A stretch of 64,000 nucleotides of DNA from Halopenitus persicus (GCF_900107205.1 NZ_FNPC01000007.1:1-64000), one strand, 5' to 3'; counted from the first letter of the stretch, positions 53,144-63,367 are shown. The notes: generated by a model from the letters alone, not told the origin. Numbers and translations are program-made.

Positions 53144-55883
53144 TCAAAGGAATCCAATGTTCTTCCGAAGCCGTGACGTCGGCGGCAGGTACCCCTCCGC
53201 GGCCGCTTCGCTCGCCCGATCGGCGTAGTATGTCGTGATCGGGAGCTGGGCGGTCGCACTTATTGCGCCGATGTGGGACTGCGAGAGTAGGTACACCTGC
53301 GAGGCGAGTGTCCCGATGTCCGTGTCGCCCGCCTCTCGCTCCACCTGAATCGGCTGGGGGAGCCCCGTGTACCGGCTCGTAGCCTGTGACTCGGGTTTCC
53401 CGAAGGAAGCGAGGATGGCGTGTGCGTCGCTCTCGTTCAGTGCTGCGATCCCCTTGTCAGGGACGCTCGCTCGGCCGTCCTCGAGATCGAGGACACGTGC
53501 CGGCGACTGCTTCCGAACCTCTACGATGTCGTAGGTGATCGAGAATTCGGCGAGCAACTCTTCGACAGGGCTCAGATCCTCGTTCATAAAGCCGTCGCGG
53601 TGGACGACGATATGTTCCGGATACTCTCCCCGCTCTTGTTTGTAGCCGACGACCGCCTGCCGGACGATGTCCTTGAGCTTCCCCGGCGGGATCTTCTCGC
53701 CCGCCTGCGGGTTCGCCGAGGTGTACCCGAGGATTGTCCCGTCGTCGTAGATGCTCGTCGTTGAGGCCGCGATGTGGATGCGGTCGTCGCTGTCCTTCGG
53801 GTAGCGGTGCGAGACGTCGATCCCGATGAACAGGTCGGCGTCGCCGGGCATCGAATCCTCGGCGGTGAAGGGAACGCCACCCGCGGCCGCAATGAGTCCG
53901 AGCGCGATGTTCGGGAGCGCATTATCATCCGCCAGCGTGTCGATGTGCGCCATCTGGCTGTCGATGTGCTTCTGCCGGAGGGCCTTCTTCACCTCGTGGT
54001 AGATGTCGCTGGGGTCGCTCGCCCCGAGGTTGAACCCGTCAGGCGGCAGGATGACACACGCCGCGGTGTAGTCGTTCTCGTCAGGGATGTCGTAAATGAG
54101 GTCGCCGTAGATCGCGTCGGCCGTGTCGTCGATGCTGTACTCGTAGCGGTCGACCTCGTCGGCCTCGGCACCGATTCGAGAGAGCATCCGATCGAGGTTT
54201 GTCCACCGCTCCGCGTGGGGCCCCTTGTCGGGGTGGATGATGCAGACGTTGAACTCCGAGGGCGGCTGGTAGACCGAGTTCGAGGTGATTCGCTTCGGGT
54301 GGTCTCCAGACTGGTCGTCGCCGAACTGCAGAATGTCGGCGTCGGTTTCGAAGAGGCGTTCGATCGAGTACGTCTCGCTCTCCGACAGTGGGGTCGGGTC
54401 GAACGCCACGGCAGAGTCCTGAAGCGGGATCGGATCGAGGCCCTCCACGAATGCCGTGCCTCGTTCTAAACACCGCTGCGCGGACAGCCGGGTCTTCCCC
54501 TGTGTTGCCTCGTTGAACGCGGGCGCGAACGATTTGAGGTTCTCGAAGTGGGGCTGGAGGACGAGCAGCTCTTGGGGGTAGGTTTCCGTGTTGAGGCTGC
54601 CCTGTTTGGTGACCTGTACAACCCGACGGTTTGCACTCTCGAACTCGTCGATCGTCTTCTTCGATACCTGCTTCGCATCCCGGTGGTACTGGACGACGCT
54701 CCGGTTGCCCAGCTGGCGGAGCGAGTCGGTGGCTCGTTCCTGCAACAACTCGTCCAGATACGCTCCCTTCCCCGACTCGCGATACGTTACGTTCACCCTG
54801 AGTCCACGATAGAGGCGTGACTGGTCGACCTCGTCGAGTCGGTAGTCCGAGATGATCTTGTGGCGGAAGTCGACAAAGAGGTAGAGACATCCCTCGGGCG
54901 TGACCGTGAACGAGAGGTCGTATCGCTCGTGGAGCCGGAAGCTCTCCTTCTCGACGATCGGCTCCTGTGAGAGGATCTTGTGAATGCCGTGGCGTGTCCG
55001 GTAGTCGCCCTCGAGATGGCGCTTCACCTTCGTCTCGAGGAAGTCCTTGAGGATATGGCGATCCTGCGGTCGGTCATAATCGAGGCAACGCGTCTTGGGG
55101 CCCCTCGAGTCGGAAGTCGTCGATGTCGATCGCACTCTCGTCGATTTTCTCAAGGGCCACCAGCGTGAGCGGTTCGACGACAGCAACTACCGGCCGGTCG
55201 CCGTGCTGGCGTGCGATCTGCCGGCGTGCCTTGTAGGTGTCACGGAGGGCGGCTTCATCATCGTCGGGCAGATAGCCGTTGACCGCCACCAGTTCGTACT
55301 CGTGTACGGTTAGAGAGCCCGCGCGACCGGTGCTCGCAAAGGCTGTCAGGGCATGCCTCGTCTGTGTGGTCGCCGGGTCGGGGACTTCGGAGAGAGCGTC
55401 ATCGATGTGCTCGTCGAGCGAGGGAGATTCCCTCGTGTGAGTCGGAGCTTGCTCCTCTGCGACGGCGTCCTTGGTGGCAACACCGGTGGAGGGCAAGTCC
55501 TCGGACGCGCTCGTTATGGCTTGTCGGTTCGTCGCGCTGTCGTCCTCTGGCGGCCCGTGACTGACCTCCGTCTCCTCGGTCGCGTTCAGGTTGTAGAACA
55601 CTCTCCTGCTCGACTCGTTGGTGGTAAACTGGACTTCGGTGAGAGTGTAGGTTGCGTCCTGCTCGAAGTCGAAGTCGTACACCGCTTCGGGCGTGCTGTT
55701 CGCCCAGAGGGTCAGGTAGCGCGTCGTTCCTGTGTCGTCAATATACTGCAGCTTGCGATTTCCAGAGCCCTGATCGGGGTTGCTGTACGTGTTCTTGACC
55801 GTTACCACGACGGTGTACGTCTGATACTCTTCGAGATCGTTCCGAACGTCGGCTTCTTCCAGCAAGATGATGTCGTCAGTCAT
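53144..55883 (-). CDS. ago: Long prokaryotic Argonaute, NgAgo-like, with one apparent frameshift
   Basis: The ATG at 55883 opens a frame of 269 residues (N domain: TRYLTLWANSTPEAVYDFDF) and a second frame of 680 codons follows to 53144. Removing one base from the GGGGCCCC run at 55097-55104 joins them into 912 residues; the junction then reads FRLEGPKTRCLDYDRPQDR, as in Natronobacterium gregoryi Ago (VRVEADETRTLDY). PIWI catalytic residues are complete: Asp in FIGIDVSHRYP, Glu in AGEKIPPGK, Asp in VVHRDGFMNEDL, Asp in YYADRASEAA. It would cut DNA with a small guide. The frameshift may be a sequencing error, a mutation or recoding. It overlaps DUF2797 at its start by four bases. Confidence 0.9.
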
Positions 55884-56782
55884 GTGTTGGAATCCTCCTC
55901 GGGCACCGCGAGGTCGCCCGTCGTTTCGAGCGTGACTCGTGTTCCGGCGTGCAGCTTGGCATTGAACGTGAACGACTCGGTCGCGATGACGCTCCCCCGA
56001 ACGCCGACCACGTGACCACGCTGTCGGTCACCCCTCGACAGCTCCGAGGTTCCCGCCACGATCTCGTCGTTCACCCGAGTACTCCTGTCGGGGACGGAAA
56101 CAACCCGCTCCCGGATTTCGGCGGTGCTCAGGCCGTCGAGGGTGTAACATCCCGCGAGCCTGTCCGGGAAGCACTCCCCCGCCTCCGCGGCGGCCTCGAC
56201 CAGTGTTTCGACCGGATCATCGACGGGAATATACCACGAGCTGTCGGCCTTCGAGGGGTACTCCTCCGCGAGGCACATCTCGACGATGCCCGCGACCTTC
56301 CGGTTGTGGCACTCGCCGATGATGGCCGCGTGAGTCGCCCCCTGCTCCGCCCAGCGGGCCTGCCTGCGGTCGGCCCGGGTGATCCCGACCTTGACCGAGT
56401 CCTTGGCGACGAGGTAGACGACGAACGTGTGGGCGCACGCGTCCCGCTTGTACTCCGGGTAGGGGCAATCGCTCCACGAGCATTCCGTCCCCGGATTCCA
56501 GATGCAGGGGGTCATCAGTGGAGAGTCGGCACAGTCCCAGCAAACGTCCCGGTCGGGATCGACGTCACCGCCGCACGACGAGCAGACGTGGTCGTCGTGA
56601 ACCGTGATCCGGATCTCATCCCCGATCAGTGCGTCACAGTTGACTGGGTCGTCAAACCCGAAGAACTGCAGTGCGGGCCGACTGTTGTACCACGTGAGAT
56701 GGTCTAAATGCCCCTCTCGCTGGTGGGGAAAGTCAGCCGGCTTGCTCCCAAACGAGTTGAGCCCGACTTGATACCCGCTCAT
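55880..56782 (-). CDS. DUF2797 family protein (zinc-binding, GIY-YIG-like core)
   Basis: 300 residues. Zinc ligands are CSSCGGDVDPDRDVCWDC near residue 70 and a CIWNPGTECSWSDCPY cluster. The central DUF2797 core reads AHTFVVYLVAKDSVKVGITR then RWAEQGATHAAII, a layout like GIY-YIG nucleases. The C-terminal half is not recognised. DUF2797 proteins are of unknown function; the overlap with both the 59-residue gene and ago places it inside the Argonaute operon, so a role with nucleic acid is likely. Confidence 0.8.
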   Translation of the reverse strand: MSGYQVGLNSFGSKPADFPHQREGHLDHLTWYNSRPALQFFGFDDPVNCDALIGDEIRITVHDDHVCSSCGGDVDPDRDVCWDCADSPLMTPCIWNPGTECSWSDCPYPEYKRDACAHTFVVYLVAKDSVKVGITRADRRQARWAEQGATHAAIIGECHNRKVAGIVEMCLAEEYPSKADSSWYIPVDDPVETLVEAAAEAGECFPDRLAGCYTLDGLSTAEIRERVVSVPDRSTRVNDEIVAGTSELSRGDRQRGHVVGVRGSVIATESFTFNAKLHAGTRVTLETTGDLAVPEEDSNT

Positions 56783-56958
56783 TGTGCCCTCGAGGCCATT
56801 CGCTCCTGTAGAGAGATCAGAGGCGAGGAGTCGAGCGTCGATTCAGACGAAACACACGGACGCAGTTCACACCGGCCGAATCTCTCTCGGGCCGGGGGTG
56901 CTCCCCAATCGCCGTCATCGGCCGCGCCGACCGGCACGGGGATCGTTGGCCTGCTCAT
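56779..56958 (-). CDS. 59-residue hypothetical protein coupled to HerA and DUF2797
   Basis: An uninterrupted frame beginning MSRPTIPVPVGAADDGDWGA and ending LISLQERMASRAQ. Its ATG overlaps the HerA stop (TGATG) and its stop overlaps the DUF2797 ATG (ATGA), exactly the coupling of the other operon genes. Without it there would be a 175-bp gap in an otherwise gapless operon. It has two Cys (RFGRCELRPCV) and a short helical end. No family recognised; existence is supported mainly by coupling. Confidence 0.6.
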   Translation of the reverse strand: MSRPTIPVPVGAADDGDWGAPPARERFGRCELRPCVSSESTLDSSPLISLQERMASRAQ

Positions 56959-58817
56959 CAGTCGTGTCTCACCACCGGGTGATCGAGGCCTCGGATCTCG
57001 ACGGGACGGACGTTCGGCGCCTTGATCACCGCCTGCCCCTGCGAGAACGTGGCGAGGTCTTCAGGGGCGTACCGGCCGGGGATCGGGACATCCTCCCCGA
57101 TCTCCTCCTCGAGCTGCAGGTAGATCCGCGTCCGGAGCTGTGAGCGAATCTGGTCGTCGATGTCCGTCGGCTCCTGAGTCACCAGCGACAGGCCGAGGCT
57201 GTACTTGCGACCGCGCTTGGCTATCCGGCGGAAGGACTCGACGATCGAGCGAGTCTGCACCGTCGCAGTATCGCCGAGGAACTCGTGGGCCTCGTCGAGG
57301 CCGAGCAACAACGGCGTGTCGGCGACGTTCGGGTCGGGGTCGTCGGTGGCCAGCTTGTTCTCGACGATGTAGGTCAGCAGAGCCATCACGACCAGCCGCA
57401 TCTCCATGTCCTCGGGGTCACCGAGGTGGTTCACGGGGACGACCGTCACGCGACCGGGCTGGAACAGTTCGTTCGAGATGTCGGTGAGCAGGTGCGTGCC
57501 GGAGTCGAACACGTCGCTGAAGTACCCCTTATCGACCCGGTTGTTCATCGCCCGCCACGACTGGTCGTGGATGTCATACTCATCCGCGAGGGCATCGCCG
57601 CGGTCGTTGAGGTAGTCGATGAACCCATCGTAGCTGGGGTCTGTAACGTCGCGGAAGTACGCGTCGACACAGTCCACGATGGCCGCGTAGGTGGGCCCCT
57701 CCGCCTCGAACGGCATAATGAGTTCCGGATTCGACTGCACGAGCTCGAACGGCACGCCGAACTCGCGGAGGTTGTCGAGATCTGGCGTGGACTTCCCGTC
57801 GACGACTGGCGCGAACGTCCGGAGGTCGTGCGACCCGCACGCACCCGTGTTGATGCCGCCTACCTCGATTCCCTGTTCGTCAAGGCGCTGGCGGACATCG
57901 TCGGGAAGATCTCCCACATCGGGGTCGTCACCGAGACCACTGTACTCGGCTTCGGGGTCGACGATGACCATCCCCAGCAGCCGGTCTTCGGTGCCGCCGT
58001 CAGTGACGGTGATTTCGTAGGTCTGATCGGTCGCCAGCTGCCGGTACAGATTCTTGGTGAAGTGTGTCTTCCCGGCGTCGGTCGATCCGGTCACGAGCGT
58101 GTGCGTGTAGATGGCGGGCGTCGACGCGCTCCCAGTCCCGTCCGGGAGCTGGAAGGCGAGCGGGTCGTCCGACGGATGCCGTTCGCCGCCGACGGCGAGA
58201 TGGCCGACGAATGGGCCGCGCTCGGGGAGGTTGAGTCCGGTCTGGAGGAACGCATCGCCCGTGGCCTCGTAAATCTGCGTGAAGGGCTTGGGGACGCGAT
58301 CAACCGTCGACCGCTCGAGGTCGTCCTCGTCAATGCCCTCCACGATCGCGATGGGGTCGAGTTCGGCCGCCTGCACGTACTGCCGCTCGTCGATCGTCTC
58401 ACCGTCGATCCCTCGCCGGATGTCCGACTTGTCGTCGATGTCCGCCCGTTGCTCGTAGCCGATTTCGATCACCTCCGTGAGCAGTTCCGCGTGGGGCTCG
58501 TTCTCTCGGCCGGGGTACGGGATCTGGATGTAGTCGCCGAGGCACAGGGCGTCGCGCGTGTCGCTCCGGACGTAGCCAATGATCTCGTGATCGCCACGGC
58601 GAACGCTGAGTCCCTCGCTCGCCGTGACGTGTCCGAGGGAGTCGCTCGTCGCAGTCGTTCGGAGGCCGCGGGTTTCAGGCCCGCCCGCGAACTCGAGAGT
58701 GACCGTTCCCCCGTCTTCCTCCGCGTCGGCCTTATCTTGCGCTGTGTCGTCCTCGGTGAGGTCGCTCATTCGGTCGACGAACTGGTCGAAGTCCTCGTTG
58801 GTGTCGCTGTCGCTCAT
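56958..58817 (-). CDS. herA: HerA-like bidirectional DNA translocase (FtsK/HerA ATPase)
   Basis: 619 residues. An N-terminal HAS-barrel-like part (GHVTASEGLSVRRGDHEIIG) precedes the ATPase: Walker A LVTGSTDAGKTHFTKNLY, Walker B LLLGLDEAHEFLG, and the late RTRIYLQLEEE and GQAVIKAPNVRPVEIRG. HerA forms a hexamer that works with NurA to resect DNA ends. The length and C-terminus fit HerA. The gene overlaps NurA by four bases and the 59-residue gene by one. Confidence 0.9.
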   Translation of the reverse strand: MSDSDTNEDFDQFVDRMSDLTEDDTAQDKADAEEDGGTVTLEFAGGPETRGLRTTATSDSLGHVTASEGLSVRRGDHEIIGYVRSDTRDALCLGDYIQIPYPGRENEPHAELLTEVIEIGYEQRADIDDKSDIRRGIDGETIDERQYVQAAELDPIAIVEGIDEDDLERSTVDRVPKPFTQIYEATGDAFLQTGLNLPERGPFVGHLAVGGERHPSDDPLAFQLPDGTGSASTPAIYTHTLVTGSTDAGKTHFTKNLYRQLATDQTYEITVTDGGTEDRLLGMVIVDPEAEYSGLGDDPDVGDLPDDVRQRLDEQGIEVGGINTGACGSHDLRTFAPVVDGKSTPDLDNLREFGVPFELVQSNPELIMPFEAEGPTYAAIVDCVDAYFRDVTDPSYDGFIDYLNDRGDALADEYDIHDQSWRAMNNRVDKGYFSDVFDSGTHLLTDISNELFQPGRVTVVPVNHLGDPEDMEMRLVVMALLTYIVENKLATDDPDPNVADTPLLLGLDEAHEFLGDTATVQTRSIVESFRRIAKRGRKYSLGLSLVTQEPTDIDDQIRSQLRTRIYLQLEEEIGEDVPIPGRYAPEDLATFSQGQAVIKAPNVRPVEIRGLDHPVVRHD

Positions 58818-60187
58818 TGTTCGGGTATGGTCTCATTGGAATCGGCAGTCTGTTCGACGGGCGATTCGTCCGTCCCCTCCTCGTCGGCATTCGCCGAGTC
58901 ATCGTCGGCGGCCACGATGTCCGGCTCTCGGGCGAGGCTCTGTCCCCCGCCGAAGCCCCACCGCCTGTCGGTGTTGTAGTCTCCGACCTCCTCGGTGCCA
59001 CGGATGAGCCCCACGAGGTGGCGGCGGGCTTCACGCGAGATACGTGCCCGGTCATCGGCACGCTTGATGGCGAACGGGACGTCGCCGGCCTCCGCGATGT
59101 GGGCTAGTGCGAGCTGTTGGAGGCGCAGCCGTCCCTCCTTCGCATCCACCAGCATCAGCGGTGCCTCGACCCGGAGGACGATGTCGTCCGGAAGGCGGAC
59201 GAAAAAGAACGCCCGCCTGAAATCGCGGGGTTCTCGCCCGTCCGGCATCCGGAACCCGGCGAGCGGTTCGAGGTCGGTGCCGTAGACGCGCTGGTGGGAG
59301 CGGACGAGCCACGATGTGAACGTCAGGTGGTCGGGCTCGTCGTCCGCGAGCAGGGCAGAGACGAACTGCGAGTCGTCGTCCCACGGAATCCGCGGGGGGT
59401 CGTCGATTTCCTCCGTCTTGCTGGACAGCCCCTCGACGACATCGTCCGAGCGGAGCGTCTTGGTGAACCCCAGCGTGGGCAACCCTCGGCTTGCCAGCAT
59501 ATCGATCGCGTCGACGCGAGACTGGATGGCCGAGGCGGCGAGGCCCATCTCCTCGATCTCCTCGAATGCGATCGAGTCGTCCGGGCCGCGGCTCGTTCGA
59601 GACATGTTGACGAACGGGAGCACGGACATCGGGTAGAGGCTGCCGTCGACGAAGAGGGGGCCTTCGATTCGCTCTGCCAGCCGCTCGCTGTGCCAGCACT
59701 CCGCGGGGACGCGCGCGGACGCGCCGACCCACCTGTCGAGTTCGCTCCGGGCCGGGGCCTCCTCGACGGGCACGAGTGTGAGGGTCACGTCGCCGTCGAT
59801 CAGGTCGACCGGAGAGTCGAGGCCGTCGAATTGGGCGTGAACGGCCGCAGTCAGGGTCTCCAACTCTTCCACCTCCTCGTCGCAGTCGCCGAGGGCCCCG
59901 CCACTCGCCACGGCGGCCGACGCGACCATCCCGTTGCGGAACTTCTTGGACGGCACCGTACTGGCGTCGACGCCGTACCAGCAGTCAAAGAGCGTCCCGT
60001 CGGTGAGGTCGCCGGCCGGCTCCCGGTAGACGCGCGGCGGATCGAGTGGTTCGACCTCACCGCCGTCGCGGGTCATATGGTCGCGGAACAGCTCCCGGGC
60101 GTCCGGGACATCGTCGTCCCCGTCCGCGTTCTCGTCGATGTAGCGGAACACTTCCTCGAGCGCCGAGACGGCGTCGTGGGAAACCAT
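58814..60187 (-). CDS. nurA: NurA-like 5'-3' nuclease
   Basis: 457 residues, longer than the usual NurA. The NurA core starts with FDCWYGVDASTVPSKKFRNG (catalytic Asp in GVDAS), continues with GPLFVDGSLYPM and a late FRRAFFFVRLPDDIVLRVE, and ends with IKRADDRARISREARRHLVG, which has the conserved basic part. An acidic tail (ANADEEGTDESP) follows. It digests strands opened by HerA. It starts three bases after the Rad50-like stop. Confidence 0.85.
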   Translation of the reverse strand: MVSHDAVSALEEVFRYIDENADGDDDVPDARELFRDHMTRDGGEVEPLDPPRVYREPAGDLTDGTLFDCWYGVDASTVPSKKFRNGMVASAAVASGGALGDCDEEVEELETLTAAVHAQFDGLDSPVDLIDGDVTLTLVPVEEAPARSELDRWVGASARVPAECWHSERLAERIEGPLFVDGSLYPMSVLPFVNMSRTSRGPDDSIAFEEIEEMGLAASAIQSRVDAIDMLASRGLPTLGFTKTLRSDDVVEGLSSKTEEIDDPPRIPWDDDSQFVSALLADDEPDHLTFTSWLVRSHQRVYGTDLEPLAGFRMPDGREPRDFRRAFFFVRLPDDIVLRVEAPLMLVDAKEGRLRLQQLALAHIAEAGDVPFAIKRADDRARISREARRHLVGLIRGTEEVGDYNTDRRWGFGGGQSLAREPDIVAADDDSANADEEGTDESPVEQTADSNETIPEQ

Positions 60188-60190
60188 CCG

Positions 60191-63100
60191 TCAGTCACCT
60201 CCAGCCTCGGCGCTCTCGGGGCCGTCACCAACCTCGGGGTCGGTCTCGACCTTCGACCCGCCGTCCCCGTCGTCCATCTCCACGTGAATACGGTGGTCGG
60301 CGTCTTGGACGAGTCCCTCGTAGCGGTCGACGACGAACACCTGCGGCACGTTCCAGTCGCGGATGCTGTCGACGGCCTCCTCGAGCTGGTCGATGTGCGA
60401 CTCGTCGAGGTGGTTGGTCGGCTCGTCGAGGATGAATGGCGGGAGACGGTCGTCGCGGCCCTCGGCCTGATCGGCGAGGACGCGGTAGACGCCGGCCCGG
60501 AGGGCAATTGTCACGAGTACCCCCTCGCCCCCGCTGGCCTTGTGGGGATCGCGCGCCGTGTCGCTGCCGCTGACCAGCCGGAGGTCGTAGTCCTCGTCGA
60601 TGTCGACCGCCTCGTAGGTGCTGTTCTGGTACAGGTCGCGGAATACCTTGTTCGTGTGGTGCTTCAGGCGGTCGAGAACGCGCTCGCGCATCCGCGTCTG
60701 CACCTCGTCGTACGTGTCGGTGATTGCCTCGAAGTCGTCGAGGATGGACTTGGCCCACTGAATCTTCTCCTCTAGGTCAGTCTTCTGGTCGCGCTTGTCA
60801 CGGAGTCGATCGAGTCGATCCTCGGCCTTGGTCTTGGCGTCCCGCGCGTCGTCGCGCTTCCCACGGGCGGTCTCGAGCTGCCCCTCCAAGTCGTCAACCA
60901 CCCCCTCGATTTCCTCTTTCCGTTCCTGTAGTTCCTCTTCCGTCGTGTCGCCGAGTTCCTTCTCCAGTTCTTCGATTTCGCTCTCGATTTCCTGCAGGTC
61001 GTCGTGCTCGGATTCGATCTGCTCGCGCTTGTCATCGCGCCGGTCGCGGTATCCCTCGCGGTCGCTCTCCAGCGTCTCTATCTCGTTGTGCGCGTCGCGG
61101 GCCTCGCGGGCGACGTCCCGGGCGCTCTCGACGCTCGCGAGTTCGTCCTCGGCGGCGGCGAGGGCCACTTCGGCCGCCTCGACCGCGTCGCGGGCCTCGT
61201 CGAGCTCCGTCCGCTTGTCCGTGATGTCGCTCTCCAGCCCGGCGATCTCGTCCTCGACGTCGGTCAGTTCCTCGCGCGCGTCCTCGAGTTCGCGCTCGGC
61301 CTCCTCAACCTCTTCGGCGGCATCTTCGACCCCCTCGATGTCATCGAGTGCCGAGTCGCCAGCCTCGATTTCGTCCTCGAGGCCGTCTATTTCCTCGGTC
61401 AGGGCCTCGATCTTCGCCTTCAGATCGGCACGCTCCTCTCGGGTCGAGTCGATGGTCGCCTCCAGTTCGGCGATTTCGGTGGCCACGTCGGCGAGGGCCC
61501 GGAAACTGGCGGCCTCGAAGAGCGCCTCGGCGACTGCCTGCACGCGGTCGAGATGCACCTTCGCGTTATCGAGGTCGTCCCCGGCTGTATCGGCGGCCGA
61601 CCGGGCCTCGCTCTGCTCCGCTTCCAGTCGGTCGATGTGGTCGCCGTAGTCGTGGGCGACTCCGATCTCGCCCCCGTCAAGTGGCCACTCCCCCTCGGCG
61701 AGCGACCGGAGATCATCGACACGTGCCGTCGTTCGGCCCACCATCTCCCGCGCGTCCGCGAGGTCTTCGGCCGCACTGCGGTGGTCGTCGAGTGCGCCTT
61801 CAAGTTGCTCGGGCAGCCGCCCGGTGAACACCGTGTCGATGTCCTCGGCTGTGACCGAGAATCCGAGGGTCGATGCCGCCTCGTCGGCGCGTTCGACAGC
61901 CGCCTCGAACGCTTTCTCGGGGTCGTCCACGTCGCCCTCCAGGCTCTGGCGGATGTCCTTGCGCCGCTCGCGGGCGTCGGTCAGCTCGTCCTCGGCGTCG
62001 CTGATCTCGTCCGCGAGACGCGACCTCCGGTCGCGCTTGGTCTCCCGCTCCGTCTGGAGGTCGGACTTCTCTCCCCGGAGGTCGTCCATACGGTCGCGGA
62101 CGGCCTCCTCGGGGTCGTCGACGTCGTCCAGCGTGGCGTCGAGGTAGTCCCGGAGCACCTCGTCGCGCTCGGTGCGCCGCTCGTCGAGTATCGTCTCGGC
62201 GTCCTCGAGCGCCTGTTCGGCATCTTCGACCTCGGCTTCGCGAGATTCGCGACGTGACTCGGCGTCGTCCAGCTCGTCCCGCAGGTCGCCGAGTTCGTCC
62301 TCCAGCCGCTCGACCTCGTCCTCTGCGCTCTCGACGCTGGCACGCTTCTGCTCGACGGTGCTGTTGACGTCGTCGTACTCGTCCTCGTAGTGACCGACGG
62401 CCTCGTGGGCCGCTTGCTCGTCGGTCAGGTCGAAGTCGTCGACCTCGTCGTCGAAGTCGGCGATTCGACTCCGGTGTTCCTCGATGTCCTCGTCGCATAG
62501 CCTGATCTTCTCCTCCAGCTCCTCGATGTCCGACTGGAGATCGTCGATGGTGCTTTCGACCTCGTCACGTTGGCTCGTCAGATCGTCCAACTCCGACCGG
62601 CGTTCGCGGTGCTCGTCGATGTCGTCCTCGATGTCTCGGAGACGCTCGCGGGCCTCCTCGATCCCGCCCTCCAATTCCTCGATGCGACCCTCCAGATCCT
62701 CGATCTTTTCGGTCTTCGTCTGCAGCGTCGCCTTCGGGTCGTCTGCCTCGAATTCCTCGATGTCGTCGCGGACGGTCGAGAGTCGCGACCGTTTGTCCTC
62801 CAGCCAGTCCTCGACCGACTTCGACACCTCATTGATGTCCTCCTCGTAGTCGTCGGGTGCGGTCAGGCCGAGCAAGTTGTCGAGAATCTCCTCGCGGTCG
62901 CCCGGCGAGGCCTCAATCAGACGGTTTAGCTCCGTCTGCTGGGCGTAGGTGCTGTTGGCGAACGCCTCGTAGTTCATCCCCAACAACTGGGTGACCTTCT
63001 CCTCGATCTCGGTCGACTTCTCGCAGTAGGTTTCGCCCGTCCCGAGGGTGGTCATCTCGGCGCTGGCTCTCGCCCCACCGTCGCTTTTCCGGTCGATGTC

Positions 63101-63367
63101 CACGGTGATCTGGTACCGTTCATCGCCGACGCTGAAGATGAGTTCGGAGGAGGCACTGTTCTTGCCGTCCTGAATCAGGTCGACTAGTTCGTGGGCGCCG
63201 ATTCGGTTCCGGCCGCGGTAGGGATACAGTGTCGTGTACAGCGCACGGGCGATGGTCGACTTCCCGGCGCCGTTGGGACCGTAGATCAGCGTCAGCCCCT
63301 CTCCGAACTCGATCTCCAGTTCGTCGTAGGACTGGAAGTTGCTCAGTGTGAGGGTCTCGAAGTTCAT
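60191..63367 (-). CDS. rad50: Rad50-like SMC ATPase without zinc hook
   Basis: 1058 residues. Walker A LIYGPNGAGKSTIARALY lies near residues 28-45 and the Q-loop SYAQQTELNRLIEASPGD-like segment near 140. Long coiled coils fill the middle. The C-terminal ATPase has the signature KASGGEGVLVTIALRAG, Walker B FILDEPTNHLD and H-loop VFVVDR. In the centre, where Rad50 has CxxC, the sequence is SLAEGEWPLDGGEIGVAHD, with no Cys pair, so a zinc hook is absent. It pairs with Mre11 (ATGA overlap) to process DNA ends and is probably specialised for this operon. Confidence 0.88.
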   Translation of the reverse strand: MNFETLTLSNFQSYDELEIEFGEGLTLIYGPNGAGKSTIARALYTTLYPYRGRNRIGAHELVDLIQDGKNSASSELIFSVGDERYQITVDIDRKSDGGARASAEMTTLGTGETYCEKSTEIEEKVTQLLGMNYEAFANSTYAQQTELNRLIEASPGDREEILDNLLGLTAPDDYEEDINEVSKSVEDWLEDKRSRLSTVRDDIEEFEADDPKATLQTKTEKIEDLEGRIEELEGGIEEARERLRDIEDDIDEHRERRSELDDLTSQRDEVESTIDDLQSDIEELEEKIRLCDEDIEEHRSRIADFDDEVDDFDLTDEQAAHEAVGHYEDEYDDVNSTVEQKRASVESAEDEVERLEDELGDLRDELDDAESRRESREAEVEDAEQALEDAETILDERRTERDEVLRDYLDATLDDVDDPEEAVRDRMDDLRGEKSDLQTERETKRDRRSRLADEISDAEDELTDARERRKDIRQSLEGDVDDPEKAFEAAVERADEAASTLGFSVTAEDIDTVFTGRLPEQLEGALDDHRSAAEDLADAREMVGRTTARVDDLRSLAEGEWPLDGGEIGVAHDYGDHIDRLEAEQSEARSAADTAGDDLDNAKVHLDRVQAVAEALFEAASFRALADVATEIAELEATIDSTREERADLKAKIEALTEEIDGLEDEIEAGDSALDDIEGVEDAAEEVEEAERELEDAREELTDVEDEIAGLESDITDKRTELDEARDAVEAAEVALAAAEDELASVESARDVAREARDAHNEIETLESDREGYRDRRDDKREQIESEHDDLQEIESEIEELEKELGDTTEEELQERKEEIEGVVDDLEGQLETARGKRDDARDAKTKAEDRLDRLRDKRDQKTDLEEKIQWAKSILDDFEAITDTYDEVQTRMRERVLDRLKHHTNKVFRDLYQNSTYEAVDIDEDYDLRLVSGSDTARDPHKASGGEGVLVTIALRAGVYRVLADQAEGRDDRLPPFILDEPTNHLDESHIDQLEEAVDSIRDWNVPQVFVVDRYEGLVQDADHRIHVEMDDGDGGSKVETDPEVGDGPESAEAGGD

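Noticed and set aside
53144-55186. Independent 680-residue Argonaute with its own N-terminus
   Set aside because: The first 32 codons of this frame are an out-of-frame reading of the N-domain gene; alignment with NgAgo shows continuity after a one-base correction, so it is one gene.
57285-58979. 564-codon plus-strand frame antisense to herA and the start of nurA
   Set aside because: High-GC codon usage leaves the opposite strand open; no domain recognised, whereas HerA Walker motifs read on the minus strand.
59117-60775. 552-codon plus-strand frame antisense to nurA
   Set aside because: Same GC-driven shadow effect; the NurA motifs lie on the minus strand.
61004-62257. 417-codon plus-strand frame antisense to the Rad50-like gene
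   Set aside because: It mirrors the repetitive, Glu/Asp-rich coiled-coil codons of the minus-strand gene and has no family-like motif; the minus strand carries clear SMC ATPase motifs.
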